Shown one piece after another: positions 18,081 to 27,821 of a DNA stretch of 64,000 nucleotides. The DNA is from Agrococcus jejuensis. Lineage in GTDB: Bacteria; Actinomycetota; Actinomycetes; Actinomycetales; Microbacteriaceae. The notes beneath the pieces are model-generated. The model was not told the origin of the DNA. It was given only the letters and a program-made list of their open reading frames with translations, and ran no database searches. The translations under genes and the position numbers were made by a program. The stretch is from positions 2,480,001 to 2,544,000 of the forward strand of contig NZ_LT629695.1 in assembly GCF_900099705.1 (NCBI RefSeq), written 5' to 3'. The first letter of the stretch is position 1. Each line of letters begins with the position of its first letter.

Positions 18081-18551
18081 ATGCCCGCATCCGCCCGCAC
18101 CGCCCTCGTCGAGCGCTTCCTCGCCGACCGCAGCGCCCTCGGCCGCGTCATGGCGCTCGAGCGCATGCAGCCGTGGCTCGACGTGCCGCTCACGATGGCG
18201 CAGCTGCGCGTGCTGCTGCTCGTCGCCGGCGGCGTCGCCACGACGGGCTCCGCGCTCGCGACCGCCCTCGACGTCACGCCCGCCACCGTCTCCACGAGCG
18301 TCGATCGCCTCGTCGAGGCCGGCTACCTGCGTCGCGAGGAGTCGGCGGATGACCGCCGCGTACGGCACCTCGCGCCCACCGAGCGGGGCGCCGAGCTGCA
18401 CGCGCGGCTCGCCGACCGCCACGAGGCGACCGACGAGGTGCTCGACCTCGTCGCCGACGACGACCTCGCCGCGCTCGTGCAGGGCTTCGCCGCGCTGCGC
18501 GCCGCGATCGAGACCGTCGCCGAGCGACGACGATCGGCGGAGCGCGACTAG
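18081..18551 (+). CDS. MarR-family transcriptional regulator
   Basis: A 156-residue winged-helix regulator of normal MarR length. The core LTMAQLRVLLLVAGG, then TGSALATALDVTPATVSTSVDRLVEAGYL (recognition helix) and RREESADDRRVRHLAPTERG (wing) are the standard elements. MarR proteins bind as dimers to palindromes near their own promoter and release on binding a ligand. The ATG at 18081 follows GGAGG by five bases. It overlaps the convergent siderophore-interacting protein gene at a shared CTAG, where the stop codons of both strands coincide. Likely targets are itself and the divergent gene at 17662-18012 (inference). Confidence 0.9.
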   Translation: MPASARTALVERFLADRSALGRVMALERMQPWLDVPLTMAQLRVLLLVAGGVATTGSALATALDVTPATVSTSVDRLVEAGYLRREESADDRRVRHLAPTERGAELHARLADRHEATDEVLDLVADDDLAALVQGFAALRAAIETVAERRRSAERD

Positions 18552-19375
18552 AGGATCTGCCCGATCGGCTCGCGCTTCTCGGCCTGGAAGCGGTCCTCGG
18601 TGCGGCCGTGCGCCCAGTAGCCCGACAGCGACAGGTCCTCGCGCGCGATGCCCTGGCGCTTCACGACGTCGCGGATGGCCTTCATCGCCTCGCGCTCGCC
18701 GTGCGCGAAGACGTGCGTGCGGCCGTCGACGAACGCGTGGCCGGCGACGGCGTCGGCGAGCACGGGGGAGGTGCCCGCCGTCACGGCCTCGCCGCGGTGC
18801 AGCCACACGAGGTCCACGCCCGCAGGCCTCGGCAGCGCGAGCTCGTCGGCGGTGCCGTGCACCTCGACGTACGCCGTGCCGACCGCGGCGGGCGCGTGCT
18901 CGGCCATCCACGCGAGCGCGGCGCCGATGGCCGGGATCGCCGACTCGTCACCCGCGAGCAGGTGCGCGTCGGCGGAGGCGTCGGGCGCGTAGCCGCCGCC
19001 CGGACCCGAGAAGACGATGCGGTCGCCGGGCTTCGCAGCCGCTGCCCACGGGCCTGCGAGGCCCTCGTCGCCGTGCACGACGAAGTCGATCGCGACGCGG
19101 TCGGCCTCGACGACGGGCACCGAGTACGTGCGCGACACCGGCAGCTGCTCGGGCGCGAGCGTCTGGCGCAGCTCCTCGACGTCCCACGGGGCGTCGAGGT
19201 CGTGGCCCGGCTGCGTGAACCAGATCTTCACGTAGCGGTCGGTCGCGTCCGAGCCCTCGAACGCCTCGAGCCCCTCGCCGCCCGCCCAGATGCGTACGAG
19301 GTGCGGGGCGAGCTGCTCGACCGCGACCACCTCCAGCACGTTCGTCGGACGACTGCGGCGCGCGGGCGTGGACAT
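18548..19375 (-). CDS. Siderophore-interacting protein (FAD-dependent ferric-siderophore reductase family)
   Basis: A 275-residue SIP-family flavoprotein. It has an N-terminal FAD-binding barrel with VSRTYSVPVVEADRVAIDFVVHGDEGLAGPWA (the RxYS-type FAD motif and the conserved GPA/S segment), then a SIP domain with LLAGDESAIPAIGAAL and the C-terminal HGEREAMKAIRD and LSGYWAHGRTED. Such enzymes reduce Fe(III)-siderophores in the cytosol to free iron. The ATG at 19375 was chosen because the leader further upstream contains an iron box and a hairpin. A DtxR/IdeR-type box immediately upstream suggests repression when iron is plentiful. No siderophore permease gene is adjacent. Confidence 0.92.
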   Translation of the reverse strand: MSTPARRSRPTNVLEVVAVEQLAPHLVRIWAGGEGLEAFEGSDATDRYVKIWFTQPGHDLDAPWDVEELRQTLAPEQLPVSRTYSVPVVEADRVAIDFVVHGDEGLAGPWAAAAKPGDRIVFSGPGGGYAPDASADAHLLAGDESAIPAIGAALAWMAEHAPAAVGTAYVEVHGTADELALPRPAGVDLVWLHRGEAVTAGTSPVLADAVAGHAFVDGRTHVFAHGEREAMKAIRDVVKRQGIAREDLSLSGYWAHGRTEDRFQAEKREPIGQIL

Positions 19376-19383
19376 GGAGCTCC

Positions 19384-19402
19384 TCGGGTTAGGCGAACCT
19401 AA
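19384..19402 (-). promoter_or_regulatory. Candidate DtxR/IdeR iron box upstream of the siderophore-interacting protein gene
   Basis: The 19 bases read TCGGGTTAGGCGAACCTAA and match 16 of 19 positions of the accepted iron-box consensus TTAGGTTAGGCTAACCTAA. The core with flanks forms a perfect 7-bp inverted repeat (GGTTAGG, CGAA, CCTAACC). It lies 9-27 bases upstream of the ATG, where bound regulator would block transcription or early elongation. Confidence 0.8.
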
Positions 19403-19425
19403 CCACTCTATCCGTCTTGCGTTTC

Positions 19426-19480
19426 GCAGGCGATTCCGCCTCTCGAGGGGAATGTTCCCTCGAAGCCCGGAATCGCCTGC
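19426..19480. repeat. Large nested palindrome in the leader of the siderophore-interacting protein gene
   Basis: Two nested inverted repeats form one long hairpin. The outer arms GCAGGCGATTCC and GGAATCGCCTGC pair perfectly over 12 bp; inside them, TCGAGGG and CCCTCGA pair again around a short loop. It sits between the sdh terminator and the iron box. It could be a second terminator, an attenuator for the downstream gene, or a dispersed palindromic repeat. Confidence 0.6.
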
Positions 19481-19529
19481 ACGACGCAGCTCGACGCAGC
19501 CATCCCGCACCCGCATCCGGGAACGCGAG

Positions 19530-19557
19530 ACGGCCCGGAGCCGCAGCTCCGGGCCGT
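19530..19557 (-). terminator. Terminator of the sdh operon
   Basis: A perfect 12-bp stem (ACGGCCCGGAGC with GCTCCGGGCCGT) around a CGCA loop lies 20 bases past the sdhB stop on the minus strand. It probably ends the sdhC-sdhD-sdhA-sdhB transcript. Confidence 0.75.
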
Positions 19558-19577
19558 CGCGAACGGTCAGCGGTGGG

Positions 19578-20363
19578 TCAGGACACGCGGCCCGACGTCA
19601 TCGCCGCCTTGACCTCGGCGATCGCCTTCGTCACCTCGATGCCGCGGGGGCATGCGTCGGTGCAGTTGAAGGTCGTGCGGCAGCGCCACACGCCCTCCTT
19701 GTCGTTGAGGATGTCGAGGCGCACCTGCGACGCCTCGTCGCGGCTGTCGAAGATGAAGCGGTGCGCGTTCACGATCGCGGCCGGGCCGAAGTACTGGCCG
19801 TCGGTCCAGAACACGGGGCACGACGTGGTGCACGCTGCGCAGAGGATGCACTTCGTGGTGTCGTCGAAGCGCTCGCGCTGCGCGATCGTCTGGTGGCGCT
19901 CCTTCTCGGGCTTGCCCGTGGCCTGCAGGAAGGGCTGGATCTCGCGGAAGGAGTCGAAGAACGGCTCCATGTTCACGATGAGGTCCTTCTCGAGCGGCAG
20001 GCCCTTGATCGCCTCGACGTAGATGGGCTTCGAGATGTCGAAGTCCTTGATGAGCGCCTTGCACGCGAGACGGTTGCGGCCGTTGATGCGCATGGCGTCG
20101 GAGCCGCACACGCCGTGGGCGCACGAGCGGCGGAACGCGAGCGTCGAGTCCTGCTCCCACTTGATGCGGTGCAGGGCGTCGAGGATGCGCTCCGTCGGGT
20201 ACATCTCGACGTCGTAGTCGACCCACTTGGGCTCGTCGTCGGCCTCGGGGTCGTAGCGGCGCACGTTGAGCGTCACCGTGAACGACTTGGGCTCCTCGAT
20301 CGCCTCGACCTCGGTGGCCTGGTCGTCGGAGGTCGTCGCCTCGAGCGTCTGCGTGTCGGTCAT
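19578..20363 (-). CDS. sdhB: Succinate dehydrogenase iron-sulfur subunit
   Basis: A 261-residue electron-transfer subunit of complex II. The N-terminal ferredoxin domain carries the [2Fe-2S] ligands in SCAHGVCGSDAM and, about ten residues later, LAC, with Asp in place of one Cys as in many SdhB proteins. The C-terminal domain carries CILCAACTTSCP and CTDACPRGIEV for the [4Fe-4S] and [3Fe-4S] clusters. Electrons pass from SdhA through these clusters to the quinone site. The first 30 residues are an acidic extension. It is the last gene of the operon, nine bases after the sdhA stop, followed by a terminator hairpin. Confidence 0.96.
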   Translation of the reverse strand: MTDTQTLEATTSDDQATEVEAIEEPKSFTVTLNVRRYDPEADDEPKWVDYDVEMYPTERILDALHRIKWEQDSTLAFRRSCAHGVCGSDAMRINGRNRLACKALIKDFDISKPIYVEAIKGLPLEKDLIVNMEPFFDSFREIQPFLQATGKPEKERHQTIAQRERFDDTTKCILCAACTTSCPVFWTDGQYFGPAAIVNAHRFIFDSRDEASQVRLDILNDKEGVWRCRTTFNCTDACPRGIEVTKAIAEVKAAMTSGRVS

Positions 20364-20372
20364 GCTCGTCTC

Positions 20373-22163
<1,791 letters not shown>

Positions 22164-22183
22164 GTGCTGAAGGGACTCCTGGA

Positions 22184-22648
22184 TCAGAGATCGGCGCAGA
22201 ACGACGCCAGCAGCTCGGGGTCGGCCCCCACGGGGCACGGGTCGAACGTGAACGTGATGAGCGTCCCGAGTGCGATGAGGATGATGGCGCTCGACGCGAT
22301 GGCGCCGAGGGCGAGGCGGCGGAGCGGCTCGCGGTGCACGTAGTCGTTGACGATCGTGCGCATGCCGTTCGAGCCGTGGAGGATCGCGAGCCAGAGCATC
22401 GCGACGTCCCACCACTGCCACAGCGGGTTGGCGAACTTGCCGCCGATGAACCCGAAGTCGATGGCGTGGATGCCGCCGGGCGTGAACAGCAGGTTGTACG
22501 CGAGGTGGCCGAAGATCAGCACGACGAGCACGACGCCCGAGGCGCGCATGAAGATCCAGCCGGCCTTCTCGATGTTGGGGCCGCGGCGGCCCTTCGAGCG
22601 GGCGGGGTACGCGTAGGGGGTGCGGGGGCTCTCGACGGTGGCGGTCAT
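22184..22648 (-). CDS. sdhD: Succinate dehydrogenase hydrophobic membrane anchor subunit
   Basis: A 154-residue membrane protein with three helices (about 37-60, 85-105 and 118-140) after a hydrophilic N-terminus. [12 protein letters not shown] includes a His where the haem b or quinone-site ligand is expected, and [17 protein letters not shown] is the typical second-helix motif of SdhD anchors. With SdhC it holds SdhAB to the membrane and forms the quinone site. The ATG at 22648 shares one base with the sdhC stop (TGATG). The C-terminal tail with Cys residues is unusual but sits after the last helix. Confidence 0.88.
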   Translation of the reverse strand: MTATVESPRTPYAYPARSKGRRGPNIEKAGWIFMRASGVVLVVLIFGHLAYNLLFTPGGIHAIDFGFIGGKFANPLWQWWDVAMLWLAILHGSNGMRTIVNDYVHREPLRRLALGAIASSAIILIALGTLITFTFDPCPVGADPELLASFCADL

Positions 22649-23070
22649 CAGTGCTCCCCGAAGACGTTCGCGAGGTGCGTGGGCGTGAAGCCGGCCATGA
22701 GCACGATGACGAGCCCGATGACGACCCAGAAGAGGATGCGCTGGATGCGCGTCGCCGCCGGGAAGGCGTCGACGGCGATGATGCGCAGGCCGTTCATCGC
22801 GTGGAACACGACGGCGCCCACGAGTGCGACCTCGCCGAGCCCCATGATCGGGTTCTTGTACGTCGCGATGACGGCGTTGTAGGCCTCCGGGCTCACGCGG
22901 ATGAGCGACGTGTCGAGCACGTGCACCAGGAGGAAGAAGTAGATGCCGATGCCGGAGATGCGGTGGAGGACCCACGACCACATGCCCTCGTTGCCGCGGT
23001 AGAGCGTGCCAGCGATGCGCAGGCGCGACGGCTTGGGATCGGCGAGGGTCGGGGTGCGGGAGCTTGCCAC
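22648..23070 (-). CDS. sdhC: Succinate dehydrogenase cytochrome b556 subunit
   Basis: A 140-residue membrane anchor. [26 protein letters not shown] is the SdhC signature, with HRxSG for quinone/haem contacts and the His in LVHVLD as a probable haem ligand. [16 protein letters not shown] marks the second helix and [13 protein letters not shown] the third. I chose the GTG at 23070 because GGAGGG lies five bases before it; a second GTG 15 bases upstream has no ribosome site. It is the first gene of the sdhC-D-A-B operon. Its promoter must lie in the roughly 170-bp gap shared with lipB. Confidence 0.92.
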   Translation of the reverse strand: MASSRTPTLADPKPSRLRIAGTLYRGNEGMWSWVLHRISGIGIYFFLLVHVLDTSLIRVSPEAYNAVIATYKNPIMGLGEVALVGAVVFHAMNGLRIIAVDAFPAATRIQRILFWVVIGLVIVLMAGFTPTHLANVFGEH

Positions 23071-23244
23071 GCGTTCCCTCCTCACGAGATTCGTATCGAG
23101 CGGATGCCGTCATCGATCCTATGCCCGCCGCGAACGGTGCCTGACCAATCGTTCGGCAAGAACCGGGGTTCTTCGCCTCGGGACGGCGTGACGCGCCGGT
23201 TCGCGGAGTTTCCGTACCGAGTGCAGAAACGCTATCGTCACGGC

Positions 23245-23964
23245 ATGCGAGTGATGAGGCTCGGCCGCGAGGTCGACTACCAGGAGGCGTGGACGCTGCA
23301 GCGGCGCCTGCACGACGAGGTCGCCGCCGGCGGCGAGGATGCGCTGCTGCTGCTCGAGCACGCATCCGTCTACACGGCGGGCACGAGCACGCAGGACGCC
23401 GACCTGCCGACCGACGGCTCGCCCGTCGTGCACGTCGACCGCGGCGGCCGCATCACCTGGCACGGCCCCGGCCAGCTCGTCGCCTACCCGATCGTCGCGA
23501 TCGGCGACCTCGGCGTCGTCGACTGGGTGCGCAGGCTCGAGCAGGCCATCCTCGACACGCTGCACCCCCTCGGCCTCGACGTCGAGCGCGTGCGAGGCCG
23601 TGCGGGCGTGTGGCTGCGCGGCGACGGCACGCCCATCCTCGGCGGGCACGGCTCGAAGGATCGCAAGATCGCCCAGGTGGGCGTGCGCGTGGCCGGCGGC
23701 GTCTCGACGCACGGCATCGCGATCAACGTCGCCCCCGACCTCGCCGAGTTCTCGCGCATCGTGCCGTGCGGCATCACCGACGCCGGCGTCACGTCGATCG
23801 CCGTCGAGCTCGGCGCCGCGCCCTCCGTCGAGGAGGTGGGGGATGCGTTCGCCGCGGCGCTGCTCGCGCTCGGGGTGGCGGCGGTGACGCCCGCTGCTGT
23901 GCCCGCGTCCGTGCCTTCGTCCGCATCCGCATCCGCCGCTGCATCGCTGGAGGCCGCCGCATGA
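23245..23964 (+). CDS. lipB: Lipoyl(octanoyl) transferase
   Basis: A 239-residue enzyme that moves octanoyl groups from acyl carrier protein to the lipoyl domains of E2 and GcvH proteins. Family features are the opening [11 protein letters not shown], the motif [18 protein letters not shown], the catalytic Lys region [13 protein letters not shown] and the catalytic Cys in [12 protein letters not shown]. It starts at ATG 23245 or at a second ATG nine bases later. The tail after residue 210 is an Ala/Ser/Pro-rich extension. The stop overlaps the lipA start by four bases (ATGA), so the two lipoate genes are coupled. The E2 protein at 51577 is one predicted substrate. Confidence 0.95.
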   Translation: MRVMRLGREVDYQEAWTLQRRLHDEVAAGGEDALLLLEHASVYTAGTSTQDADLPTDGSPVVHVDRGGRITWHGPGQLVAYPIVAIGDLGVVDWVRRLEQAILDTLHPLGLDVERVRGRAGVWLRGDGTPILGGHGSKDRKIAQVGVRVAGGVSTHGIAINVAPDLAEFSRIVPCGITDAGVTSIAVELGAAPSVEEVGDAFAAALLALGVAAVTPAAVPASVPSSASASAAASLEAAA

Positions 23965-25019
23965 GCTGCGCAGGACCCGCAGGCGTCGTGCAGGAGACGA
24001 CGCCCGCGCAGGCGCCCGCCGGTCGCAAGCTGCTGCGCCTCGAGGTGCGCAACGCCGAGACGCCCATCGAGAAGAAGCCGCCGTGGATCAAGACGCGCGC
24101 CCGCATGGGGCCCGAGTACACGGCGCTCACGGAGCTCGTCCAGGACCAGGATCTGCACACCGTCTGCCAGTCGGCGGGCTGCCCCAACATCTACGAGTGC
24201 TGGGAGGACCGCGAGGCGACGTTCCTCATCGGTGGCGACCAGTGCACGCGCCGCTGCGACTTCTGCCAGATCGACACGGGCAAGCCCGCGCTGCTCGACC
24301 GGCTCGAGCCCGGCCGCGTCGCGGCCTCCGTGCGGCAGATGGGGCTGCGCTACGCGACCGTCACCGGCGTGTGCCGCGACGACCTCGAGGACGAGGGCAT
24401 CTGGCTCTACGCCGAGACGGTGCGGCAGATCCACGCCGTGAACCCCGGCGTCGGCGTCGAGATGCTCGCGCCCGACTTCACCGGACACAAGCACCTGCTC
24501 GACGAGCTGTTCTCGACGCGTCCCGAGGTCTTCGCGCACAACGTCGAGACCGTGCCGCGCATCTTCCGCCGCATCCGCCCCGGCTTCCGGTTCGAGCGGT
24601 CGCTCGACGTGCTGCGCTGGAGCCGCGAGGCGGAGCTCGTGACGAAGTCGAACCTCATCCTCGGCATGGGCGAGACGGATGCGGAGGTGCTCGAGACGCT
24701 GCAGGAGCTGCACGACGCGGGCTGCGACCTCATCACGATCACGCAGTACCTGCGACCGTCGCCGCGGCACCACCCCGTGGAGCGCTGGGTCGAGCCGGCG
24801 GCGTTCGCCGACTTCGCCGAGGCCGCGACCGAGATCGGCTTCGCCGGCGTCATGTCGGGGCCGCTCGTGCGCTCGTCGTACCGCGCCGGCACGCTCTACC
24901 GGCAGGCGCTCGCCGCGCGCGGCACGGGTCATACGGCGTCGATCCTCGCGGGCATGGGTGCGGGCGCTGCTGCCCCCGTCTCGGCCCCGGGCATCACGAA
25001 CGGCGGCCGCGCGGCGTAG
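23961..25019 (+). CDS. lipA: Lipoyl synthase (radical SAM)
   Basis: A 352-residue radical-SAM enzyme that inserts two sulfurs into protein-bound octanoyl groups. The auxiliary [4Fe-4S] cluster ligands are in [12 protein letters not shown], and the SAM cluster ligands in CTRRCDFC. The conserved GxGETD segment (GMGETDAEV) and the Ser-containing [11 protein letters not shown] near the C-terminus, which ligates the auxiliary cluster, are present. The final 35 residues are an Ala/Gly-rich tail beyond the usual family end. It follows lipB with a four-base overlap. A repeat element with three CCTTCTGCG boxes begins 17 bases after its stop. Confidence 0.96.
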   Translation: MSCAGPAGVVQETTPAQAPAGRKLLRLEVRNAETPIEKKPPWIKTRARMGPEYTALTELVQDQDLHTVCQSAGCPNIYECWEDREATFLIGGDQCTRRCDFCQIDTGKPALLDRLEPGRVAASVRQMGLRYATVTGVCRDDLEDEGIWLYAETVRQIHAVNPGVGVEMLAPDFTGHKHLLDELFSTRPEVFAHNVETVPRIFRRIRPGFRFERSLDVLRWSREAELVTKSNLILGMGETDAEVLETLQELHDAGCDLITITQYLRPSPRHHPVERWVEPAAFADFAEAATEIGFAGVMSGPLVRSSYRAGTLYRQALAARGTGHTASILAGMGAGAAAPVSAPGITNGGRAA

Positions 25020-25035
25020 GTCGTCGCCGGTCGCC

Positions 25036-25135
25036 GATCGGTCACCTTCTGCGGCGATTGGCCACCTTCTGCGATCGAGTGGTCACCTTCTGCGATGACA
25101 TGCCGTCGATCGGCGCACATCGGCGCCAATCGATG
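25036..25135 (+). repeat. Intergenic repeat, copy 1 (inverted relative to the copy at 27607-27707)
   Basis: About 100 bp with three boxes of type TGGCCACCTTCTGCG whose CCTTCTGCG cores lie at 25045, 25065 and 25086, that is 20-21 bases apart. The boxes are followed by a palindromic end (CATCGGCGCCAATCGAT). The reverse complement of 27607-27707 aligns along its whole length with roughly 85% identity by eye. It occupies most of the gap between lipA and the mannosyltransferase gene. It encodes no protein I can support. Confidence 0.8.
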
Positions 25136-25174
25136 CCCGGCCGTCGCGCTGCCCGCCGGCAGCGAGTTCGAGCG

Positions 25175-26335
25175 TCAGACGACCGCAGGCGCCCGCACGG
25201 GCTCGACGCCCGTGAGCGCGTGGCGCTGCGCCGCGGCGTAGTGCTCGAGCAGCTGGTCGCACACGCGCGGCCACGTGCGCTGCAGCACGCGGCGGCGACC
25301 CGCCTCGCCCATGCGCGCGCGCATCGCGGGCGACTCGGCGAGCGTGCGCACCGCATCCCGCAGCCCGCGCTGCGAGTCCGGTTCGAACAGGAAGCCCGTG
25401 ATGCCGTGGTCGACGAGGTCGATCGGACCGCCGGCGCGCGGCGCGATCACCGGCAGGCCGGCCGCGGCTGCCTCCTGCAACGTCTGCCCGAAGGTCTCCT
25501 CGGCGCCCGTGTGCACGAAGACGTCGAGCGCCGCGTACGCAGCGGCGAGCGCGGCACCCGTGCGCTGCCCGAGGAACACGGCGCCGAGCGGTGCGAGCGC
25601 ACGCTTCGCGGCCGCCATCCCGGGTCCGTCGCCCACGATCACGACGCGGATGCCCTTCGTGCCCTGCAGCGCCCGCAGCCGCTCGAGGCCCTTCTCGGGT
25701 GCGACGCGGCCGACGTAGCCGACGATCGTCTCGCCCTTCGGCGCCAGCTGCGCGCGCAGCGCCTGCGCCGCGGGGCCGACGCGATGGTCGGGGTGGAACG
25801 CGTCGAGGTCGACGCCGCGCGCCCAGTGCGCGACGCGCTCGATGCCCGCCGCATCCAGGTCGGCGATGGATGCCGACGACGGCGCGAGCGTGACGTCCGC
25901 CTGGTTGTGGATGCGCCGCAGCACCTTCCACGCGACCGGCGCGCCCGCCGAGAGCCGATTGCGGCGCGCGAAGCCGGCGATGTCGGTCTGGTAGATCGCG
26001 ACCGACGGCACGCCCATGCGTCGCGCCTCCGCGATCGCCTGCCCGCCGAGCAGGAACGGGGATGCGGCGTGCACGACGTCGGGCCGGAACCGCTGCAGCA
26101 GGCCATGCACCTGCGGGCTCGGCATGCCGACGGGGAACTCGCGGTACGCGATCGACGGCACCTCGAACACGGGCGCGCCGTGCAGCTGCGTCGGGGCGCC
26201 GCAGCGCGGGGCGATGACCATCGCCTGTCGTCCGGTGGCCTGCAGGTGCTCGAGGACGCGAGTCACGGATGACGTGACTCCGTTGACCGTGGGCAGGAAG
26301 CTCTCGGTGACGATGGCGACGCGTTCGATCTCCAC
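25175..26335 (-). CDS. GT4-family glycosyltransferase, probable GDP-mannose-dependent alpha-mannosyltransferase
   Basis: A GT-B fold glycosyltransferase of 386 residues. It opens with VAIVTESFLPTVNGVTSSV, the donor-independent N-domain start seen in MgtA/PimB-like actinobacterial mannosyltransferases, then VHAASPFLLGGQAI. The C-domain has VGYVGRVAPEKGLERL, VIVGDGPG and the nucleotide-sugar motif HTGAEETFGQTLQEAAAAGLPVIAP (the EX7E pattern). Such enzymes build membrane mannoglycolipids. The GTG at 26335 was preferred by family alignment; another GTG 18 bases upstream also fits. No clear ribosome site is seen. It is divergent from a mannose-1-phosphate guanylyltransferase gene that could supply its donor. 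Confidence 0.85.
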   Translation of the reverse strand: MEIERVAIVTESFLPTVNGVTSSVTRVLEHLQATGRQAMVIAPRCGAPTQLHGAPVFEVPSIAYREFPVGMPSPQVHGLLQRFRPDVVHAASPFLLGGQAIAEARRMGVPSVAIYQTDIAGFARRNRLSAGAPVAWKVLRRIHNQADVTLAPSSASIADLDAAGIERVAHWARGVDLDAFHPDHRVGPAAQALRAQLAPKGETIVGYVGRVAPEKGLERLRALQGTKGIRVVIVGDGPGMAAAKRALAPLGAVFLGQRTGAALAAAYAALDVFVHTGAEETFGQTLQEAAAAGLPVIAPRAGGPIDLVDHGITGFLFEPDSQRGLRDAVRTLAESPAMRARMGEAGRRRVLQRTWPRVCDQLLEHYAAAQRHALTGVEPVRAPAVV

Positions 26336-26449
26336 GCTGCCGACGGTAGGCACGCAGGGTGGCGACGGGGCGGTGGATGGCGTGAATGGCGTGTGAACGC
26401 TCCGCGTCGGTCAGGGGCCGCATCGCGAGGGCCGATAGCGTGACGGACC

Positions 26450-27562
26450 ATGACGATCGACGGGTTCTACGGCATCATCCCCGCCGGCGGGGTCGGCTCG
26501 AGGCTGTGGCCGCTCTCGCGGGCCGACGCCCCGAAGTTCCTCCACGACCTCACCGGATCGGGCCGCACGCTGCTGCAGTCGACGTTCCAGCGCCTCGCGC
26601 CGCTCGCGGGCGAGCAGCGCATCATGGTCGTCACCGGCCGCGCGCACCGCTCGGCGGTCGAGGCGCAGCTGCCGGCGCTCACCGACGCGAACATCGTGCT
26701 CGAGGCCGAGCCGCGCGAGTCGACCGTCGCCGTGCTGCTCGCCGCCGCCATCCTCGAGCGCCGCGAGCCGGGCGTGATCGTGGGTTCGTTCGCTGCCGAC
26801 CACGTCATCGGCGACGAGCGCGGCTTCCGCCGTGCCGTGACGGATGCGGTCGCCGCGGCACGCACGGGCAAGATCGCGACGATCGGCATCACGCCGACCG
26901 AGCCGGCGATCGGCTTCGGCTACATCCAGGCGGGCGAGCCCGCCGGGGTGCCGGACGCGCCGCGCGTCACCGAGGTCGTGCGGTTCGTCGAGAAGCCGAG
27001 CGCCGCGGATGCGCGCACCTACGTGGAGTCGGGCGACTTCCTCTGGAACGCCGGCATGTTCATCGCCCGCGCCGACGTGCTGCTCGCCGAGCTCGCCCGC
27101 ACGGAGCCCGAGCTGCGCGCGCACATCGACGACCTCGCTGCCGCGTGGGACGACCAGGCGACGCGCGGCCCCGCCGTCGACCGGCTGTGGCCGCAGCTGA
27201 AGAAGATCGCGATCGACTACGCCGTCGCCGAGCCCGCGGCGGAGCGCGGCGGCATGGTCGTCGTGCCCGGCGACTTCGACTGGGACGACGTCGGCGACTT
27301 CTCGGCCGTCGCCAAGCTGCACAACGGTGCGCTCGGCGCCGACCGCCTCGCGATCCTCTCGGGCAACGCGACCGTGCTGGCCGACGGCGCGTCCGGCATC
27401 GTCGTGTCGACGACCGACCGGGTGATCTCGATGGTCGGCGTGCGCGACATCGTCGTGGTCGACACGGGGGATGCGCTGCTCGTGACGACGACCGAGCATG
27501 CGCAACGCGTGAAGCAGGTCGTCGACGCCATCCGTCGGTCGGGCAACGCGACGGTGCTGTAG
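26450..27562 (+). CDS. manC: Mannose-1-phosphate guanylyltransferase
   Basis: A 370-residue nucleotidyltransferase that forms GDP-mannose from GTP and mannose 1-phosphate. The signature IIPAGGVGSRLWPLSRADAPKF near the N-terminus binds the nucleotide and metal. FVEKPSAADARTYVESGDFLWNAGMFIARADVLL is the typical sugar-phosphate-binding region of ManC. A left-handed-helix-like C-terminal part is present, but there is no phosphomannose-isomerase domain, so it is monofunctional. The start ATG at 26450 is about 110 bases from the divergent mannosyltransferase gene, which is consistent with a shared control region and a common mannosylation pathway. Confidence 0.93.
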   Translation: MTIDGFYGIIPAGGVGSRLWPLSRADAPKFLHDLTGSGRTLLQSTFQRLAPLAGEQRIMVVTGRAHRSAVEAQLPALTDANIVLEAEPRESTVAVLLAAAILERREPGVIVGSFAADHVIGDERGFRRAVTDAVAAARTGKIATIGITPTEPAIGFGYIQAGEPAGVPDAPRVTEVVRFVEKPSAADARTYVESGDFLWNAGMFIARADVLLAELARTEPELRAHIDDLAAAWDDQATRGPAVDRLWPQLKKIAIDYAVAEPAAERGGMVVVPGDFDWDDVGDFSAVAKLHNGALGADRLAILSGNATVLADGASGIVVSTTDRVISMVGVRDIVVVDTGDALLVTTTEHAQRVKQVVDAIRRSGNATVL

Positions 27563-27606
27563 CCGCGTCGCGCTCGCGATCCGCCGGCCGGCTGGCCGCG
27601 TGGGTC

Positions 27607-27707
27607 GATCGATTGGCGCCAATGTGCGCCAATCGACGGGGTCCGGTCGCAGAAGGTGGCCACTCGATCGCAAGAGTTGGCCAATCGCGCAGAAGGTGGC
27701 CAATCGA
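27607..27707 (-). repeat. Intergenic repeat, copy 2 (inverted relative to the copy at 25036-25135)
   Basis: On the minus strand it carries the same order as copy 1: three boxes related to TGGCCACCTTCTGCG (cores at 27688-27696, 27669-27677 and 27648-27656, the middle one degenerate) and then a palindromic end ATTGGCGCCAAT. Box spacing is 19-21 bases. With copy 1 it forms an inverted pair flanking the mannosyltransferase and manC genes. Confidence 0.8.
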
Positions 27708-27821
27708 CGCGCACAGACACCCGTCCCCCGAGGCGCTCCACGGGGCGGCGCGCATGCGGGGGATGCGCGGTGTGCGCGGGCTAGGGTGACACCACCCGCA
27801 CCGCCGCACCCTGGAGCACCG

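Noticed and set aside
25036..25135. A short CRISPR array (three repeated boxes)
   Set aside because: There are only three boxes, the spacers are 5-11 bases, and no cas gene is present. The phased boxes fit a binding-site repeat better.
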